Shown: piece by piece, positions 60,264 to 64,000 of the stretch | Layout of the letters: every line of letters begins with the position of its first letter | How positions within the stretch are numbered: position 1 is the first letter of the stretch | Assembly: GCA_948567375.1 (NCBI GenBank) | Contig: OX419757.1 | Span: 17,312,974-17,376,973, forward strand | Length of the DNA: 64,000 nucleotides | DNA from: Lunularia cruciata | Lineage: Eukaryota > Streptophyta > Marchantiopsida > Lunulariales > Lunulariaceae | Direction: 5' to 3' | The notes under the pieces: model-generated | Told to the model about the DNA's origin: nothing | The model's input: only the letters and a program-made list of their open reading frames with translations | Database searches by the model: none | Program-made: the position numbers and the translations under genes

Positions 60264-60954
60264 TGTAGCACCCATTTGTGCATGTGTATGGTCTTGTGAT
60301 ATTTAGCTTGGTATTACAAGTACTTAAGAGATATTATTTATATAAAGATAAAGGATGGTTCTATGTAAGTCATGGTTAGCTAAAGTTAGTCATAGCTAAA
60401 ATAGAGGGGACCTTACTTTAGAGGAAGTAGAAAAGATGAGCACCACTATTTTGGATTTTAGTATGTTGACTTGGTATTATTCCTAGGTGTTTGGCTTTGA
60501 GGAAAGAGTTGAGAACTCTTGGGCCCGCAAGCCTTTTATTTTGGATTCTTCTTTAGTCCAAGGATAGCCCATGTGAAGGAATCCTTGACTTAGTGGTTGG
60601 GTCAAGATAAGACCACATGCTTAGGGGAATATGCCCATGTGAATGGATATTCCTTTCTACTTTTTGACTTTACTTGACTTTTAGTCTAGTAACTTGAGTT
60701 ACTACGGTAATTAGTAACTTTGGTACGTAACTATTTCACAAGTATATAAACAAGGGTTGAGGAGGTACTCAACATCCTTTCATTTGCAACTATCTCTCTC
60801 TCTCATTGAGTTCTCTAGTGAGCAATGTCTTGAGTCTTGGAGTGTTAGCCTTAGAGGAGTATGATGGAGTTGGGGTTCCTACCTTCTTAGTCCATGGTGC
60901 ACTACCATAATAGCCATTAGAGTTCATCCTGAGTGAAAGATAGGTCGGCTCACA
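60264..60954 (+). repeat. 3' LTR of the 53-61 kb Gypsy element
   Basis: It starts TGTAGCACCCATTTGTGC and ends CGGCTCACA. Same layout as the 5' LTR. Confidence 0.5.
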
Positions 60955-62429
60955 GAACATAGAGAAGAGAGAAGGGAAATTAAAATATGAAGGCTGGAGA
61001 GACTAGACTGCAAGAGGAAGATTTTTGAAGGAAACCTGGATAGGACGGCTCGGAACTCTCTTGAAGCAAGAATTTGTGGCTCTAGGGAAGAATCTCAAGA
61101 GAAGAAGTGTGCTAAACAAAGGATTTTTTTAAGAGTGAAGGGGTTCGCTAAGACTAAGCGAGAATGAAGCATCGAATGAGTGAGTGAGGTCTGAAAAGGG
61201 GAACCCTCAAGAGGAAGGTTTAGACTGAAAGGAGAGAGAGAAGGTAGAGATATTTGAAGGATCTGACTATGCAAAGAAATCAGGATTTGAAGGAAAGGGG
61301 TTAAGCACTTTGTGACAGGGGAGGCAGAAATTTCAAGAGTAAGAGAGCCAGGTCTGTAGAGGGAGAGGGAAGAAGTTTTGAAGGCACAAGGCTAAACAAG
61401 GCTGATAGGAAGATTTCCAAAAGGAGAAGATTTTTTGCTTGGACAAGGGACTGGAAGGGAAATTTCTTGAAGGAGAAGAACTTATGCTTGGAGAGAGAAA
61501 GAAAGGGAAAATTGAGAGTTTTGAGAGAAAGTGCTACAGGAAAGAAAATTGTCAAAGGTGAGAGTGAATTGGCTGCAAGGAAAGGATTCAAAGGAAAGAC
61601 CTTGTTGTGCAGTAAAGTGCAAGAGAGATAGGTTTGTGCAAGAGAGGCAAATTTTTTTGAAGTGGCTTGGTTTGTTAGAAGTAGAGGAAGAGAAGAAATT
61701 TTGAAGTTGGTTTGATAAGGACTAAATAGAGTTTGATCTGGCTGAGTAGACTTTAAGTCTAGACTAGACAAGGACATAAGAGAGACAAAAACATTTGAGA
61801 GTGATTTGTCTTGATTGTGACATGACAAAGTAGAGAAGATGTGCTTTCAAAGAGTTGCTTGGACAGTTGGAGAGTGTAGGTGTGATCATTGTTAAGGCTA
61901 GAGTTGTTTGGTTTTCCCCAAAGAGGTTATAAACTACAAGGCTTGGTCTTTTGATGAAAATGAAGTTCCTCGTGAAAAAATGTATGTATTTTGATTTGTG
62001 AATAGTGTCAAGCAAAGGACTCCACTTTTGGAGCTCTCAGTCCAGTCTTTGTAAATGGAGCAATTCAATGATCTGGATGCCCAGGTTTGAGTTTGGTTGC
62101 AGCACTTGTGAGCTATTCTACAAACACCACCAGACCCAATTCTATAAACCCAACTAGATCCAGAACCACAACCCAAAATTAACAAAACACAAACAGTTCC
62201 ATGAAGGTCAATGTTAACCCACAGAACTCAACACAAAAAGCCCTTAGGAAGAGCCTACCACTATGAGCAATTGTAAACAAGTTGCTTTGGCAAGAAGGAG
62301 ATTTCCAACTATACCTGAGTAGAGACAATGTCAAACTACAAGAAGCTTTGAGTCATTAACAACAAAGCAATCTAAGCATGAGTAGCCAAGTGCTCGGCGC
62401 ACTCTTGAGACCAAACAATCCCCGTGACA
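60955..62429 (+). repeat. Second part of the giant purine-rich LTR
   Basis: This continues the A/G-rich DNA of 52.4-53.1 kb (GAGAAGAGAGAAGGG, then GAAGGCTGGAGAG). After about 61.8 kb the composition becomes ordinary. No plus-strand gene is seen. The 175-codon minus frame at 61301-61828 is an antisense by-product of purine richness. Confidence 0.5.
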
Positions 62430-63402
62430 TAAGTGGTGACCACGCTAGGGAATCTTGAGGCTTGTGCATAGACATTAGGAGCAAATTGGAGCTGAGGAAG
62501 ACATTAGGAGCAGATTGGAGTTGAGGCAAGCATTAGAAGCAAATTGGAGTTGAGCTAGGCGCTATTAGCAGATTTGAGTTGAGGAAAAGATGGTGCCAAA
62601 ATTTTCATTTGCAGCCATGTCAAGGGAGCAAGAGATTTCATTGATAGTCAAGGCATCCATAAGAGCCATGAAGGATCAAGATGAAGAGAGAGATAGAAGA
62701 GGTTAAATTTCATGACCTTGATGAGAAGATGGCCATTGCAAGGTTTCCTACACTCACGGAGCTTAAAATTAGGAAGGTGGTTGAAAGTTTAGTTGAAGAG
62801 ACTACAACATGGAAGGAGTTCTCATAAATGATGAAGGAAGAGTTCTTGTTGCAAGATGCAGATTGGGTCACTCAAGCCATGTTCTTAGTCTTGGTGAATG
62901 ATAAGAGTAAGGGATTGGGCCTGCAAGATCTCCTAAGGGAGTTTAATAAAAGGTTCGGTCAGTTGTCTAACTGTGAAGCTAAAGCAATTAAATTATAGAG
63001 GTCTAACTATTTTTTACAAGCTGCAAATAGCCGTCTATGAGATGAGTTGGAGTATGCACTTGACTTACTTCAACTTGAGCGTCTAGGAACTGTTGAGTTG
63101 AGGAAGATAGAGGAGGTGGTTATTTGGGTAAGCCGCAAGAGGAGACAAATAGAGTTGGATGAGGGAGCAATATCCAAGGCACCTATTTGGAGTCCAGTTG
63201 GATCCAACGGACAGAAGGTGGCAGAGTAGGCAAATAAGGTGGTCAAAGATGGAAAAGTTGATGAGATTTCAAAAATTGATGGAAGGACTAAAGATTCTGA
63301 CTACAAAGGTTGACCAACTGCAAAGTGGGAGTAGTGCTACAAGAATAGGTAGAGATATGAGGCAGCCCTATGGGTGCATGTGGTGTGATAGTAAGAGTCA
63401 TA

Positions 63403-63441
63403 CCAAAAGGGAGTGCCAAGATCTTTGGCACTCCCTTTTGG
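63403..63441. repeat. Perfect 17-bp inverted repeat with 5-nt loop inside a gag region
   Basis: CCAAAAGGGAGTGCCAA (63403-63419) and its exact reverse complement (63425-63441) flank GATCT. It lies right after the zinc-knuckle codons of the right-edge element. It could be a small foldback duplication or a template-switch scar. Confidence 0.5.
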
Positions 63442-64000
63442 AAAGTAGGCATGATAGCTGGATCTGTTGGATGCATTGCACAAGCAGTTGGTGAAGTTTG
63501 TCAGAGATTCGGGAATGAAGAAGTAGCATTTTATGATATTGGTAAGCCAATATCACTGAATGGTAACAGAGGAGGCATGAAAGCTTTGCTAGAAAGGCAT
63601 ATGGGCAAATGGAAACTGGGCATGGCAGATGCTGCCTTTGAGTCTAATGTGTAGAATTTGGTGAGCAAGAGAAAGAAACGTACAGATTTAGGTGAGATGG
63701 AGAGGAAAAAGAACAAGGATAGAGGAAGAGAAACATGGAGGCTAGGACAAGATGGACCTCCAAAAGAGATGGTGGGAGATGCACAAGTTTCTCAAATTCA
63801 CCATGACCTACAGTTTCAAAGATTGCCCAAGAGTGAAAGCAAGGTTGGTGTTAATTCTCGGTTTGCTCATATGTTTGTGATACAGGGTTTGCTGTAAAGG
63901 AGCTGGAGGTGGAATTGCCATCAAAAGCAAATGCTAGGAAAGCACTTACTGTTGACAAGAAGAGTGGGCAACATGTTACTGGAGGAACATAGGTATTAAC

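Larger units (their letters stand above)
53111..60954 (+). mobile_element. Large Ty3/Gypsy element inserted in the giant LTR
   Basis: The LTRs are 53111-53795 (685 bp) and 60264-60954 (691 bp), about 96-97 percent alike by eye, so it is fairly recent. The right LTR starts TGTAGCACCC directly after a purine tract (GTCCGGGGGTAAA). After the left LTR, TTTTGGTTTTGTTGTTGGGA resembles the Asp-tRNA-type primer site of Athila/Tat-like elements. Inside lie an extra zinc-knuckle frame (54495-55172), a long gag-pro-RT-RH frame (55408-59328), and the integrase region (59340-60050: TDYLTKWVEARPLRDKNEDE, LVLDKGGEF, then VLWEYRTTMKTSTGYSPFQL). It looks nearly whole in its parts but is broken. Confidence 0.5.
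52148..64000 (+). mobile_element. Large LTR-type element with a giant purine-rich LTR, interrupted and running off the window
   Basis: I infer one LTR from 52148 (TGTGGGGCATTGG) to 62429 (CCCGTGACA), about 2.4 kb once the element at 53111-60954 is discounted. It is purine-rich with tandem repeats. After it comes TAAGTGGTGACCACGC (possible primer site), then a gag-like region (about 62590-63650) with a zinc knuckle CMWCDSKSHTKREC and a GNRGGMKALLERH stretch, which from memory follows the knuckle in some plant elements. The remainder and the second LTR are beyond the right edge. Broken in several places. The LTR boundaries are inference. Confidence 0.5.

Noticed and set aside
53106-60959. Target duplication of the 53-61 kb Gypsy element
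   Set aside because: The five bases on each side (TAAAC and GAACA) do not match well enough to claim one.
61301-61828. 175-codon minus-strand Leu/Ser-rich frame
   Set aside because: Antisense of A/G-rich LTR DNA, where stop codons are rare by composition.

Overview
The window is nuclear DNA of a land plant. It holds two host genes with plant features: a many-intron, plastid-type MutS2 gene and an RKF3-like receptor kinase. Around them are nested Ty3/Gypsy LTR retrotransposons of plant type, with initiator-Met tRNA primer sites and a chromodomain-like integrase tail. The low gene density and heavy transposon load suggest a large genome such as a fern, lycophyte, bryophyte or gymnosperm. I cannot fix the species from sequence alone.

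Layout. 1-8694 (minus strand): about 20 exons of a MutS2-family gene. The ATG is at 8694, and the C-terminal Smr region would lie beyond the left edge. 8695-20700: intergenic DNA with an AT-rich block, several copies of a short retroposon family, foldback hairpins, a solo-LTR-like piece and small tandem repeats. 20722-22752 (plus strand): a single-exon SPARK-type receptor kinase, intact, with RD-kinase motifs. 22753-28700: intergenic DNA, mostly AT-rich, with an almost loopless 85-bp hairpin and worn retroelement traces.

28.7-64 kb is a transposon graveyard with at least seven LTR-type units. These are a compact minus-strand Gypsy element (28709-31526, TSD TTGAG), a young minus-strand chromovirus-like element (32903-38552, two 426-bp LTRs, TSD TTGTT) and an older relative of it (from 38862). 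The older relative was split by two 3.4-3.8 kb insertions that encode Glu/Lys-rich coiled-coil protein fragments and have TG...CA ends. A further relative lies in the opposite orientation at 50817. A probable giant purine-rich LTR starts near 52148 and is interrupted by a largely open Gypsy element (53111-60954). Finally, the gag region of the giant-LTR element runs off the right end.

The most informative non-gene signal is a retroposon family. Its copies share one end, which carries two small hairpins and the core ACGCGGTCGCC, and they are cut back to different lengths at the other end. Several are flanked by 11-18 bp target duplications. The longest copies carry related reading-frame remnants. 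This is the pattern expected of LINE or SINE-like insertion. The second notable signal is the pair of large elements with coiled-coil coding capacity inside what looks like an LTR. [Form note: the original answer gave no feature confidences; the uniform 0.5 is a placeholder required by the schema, not an estimate.]
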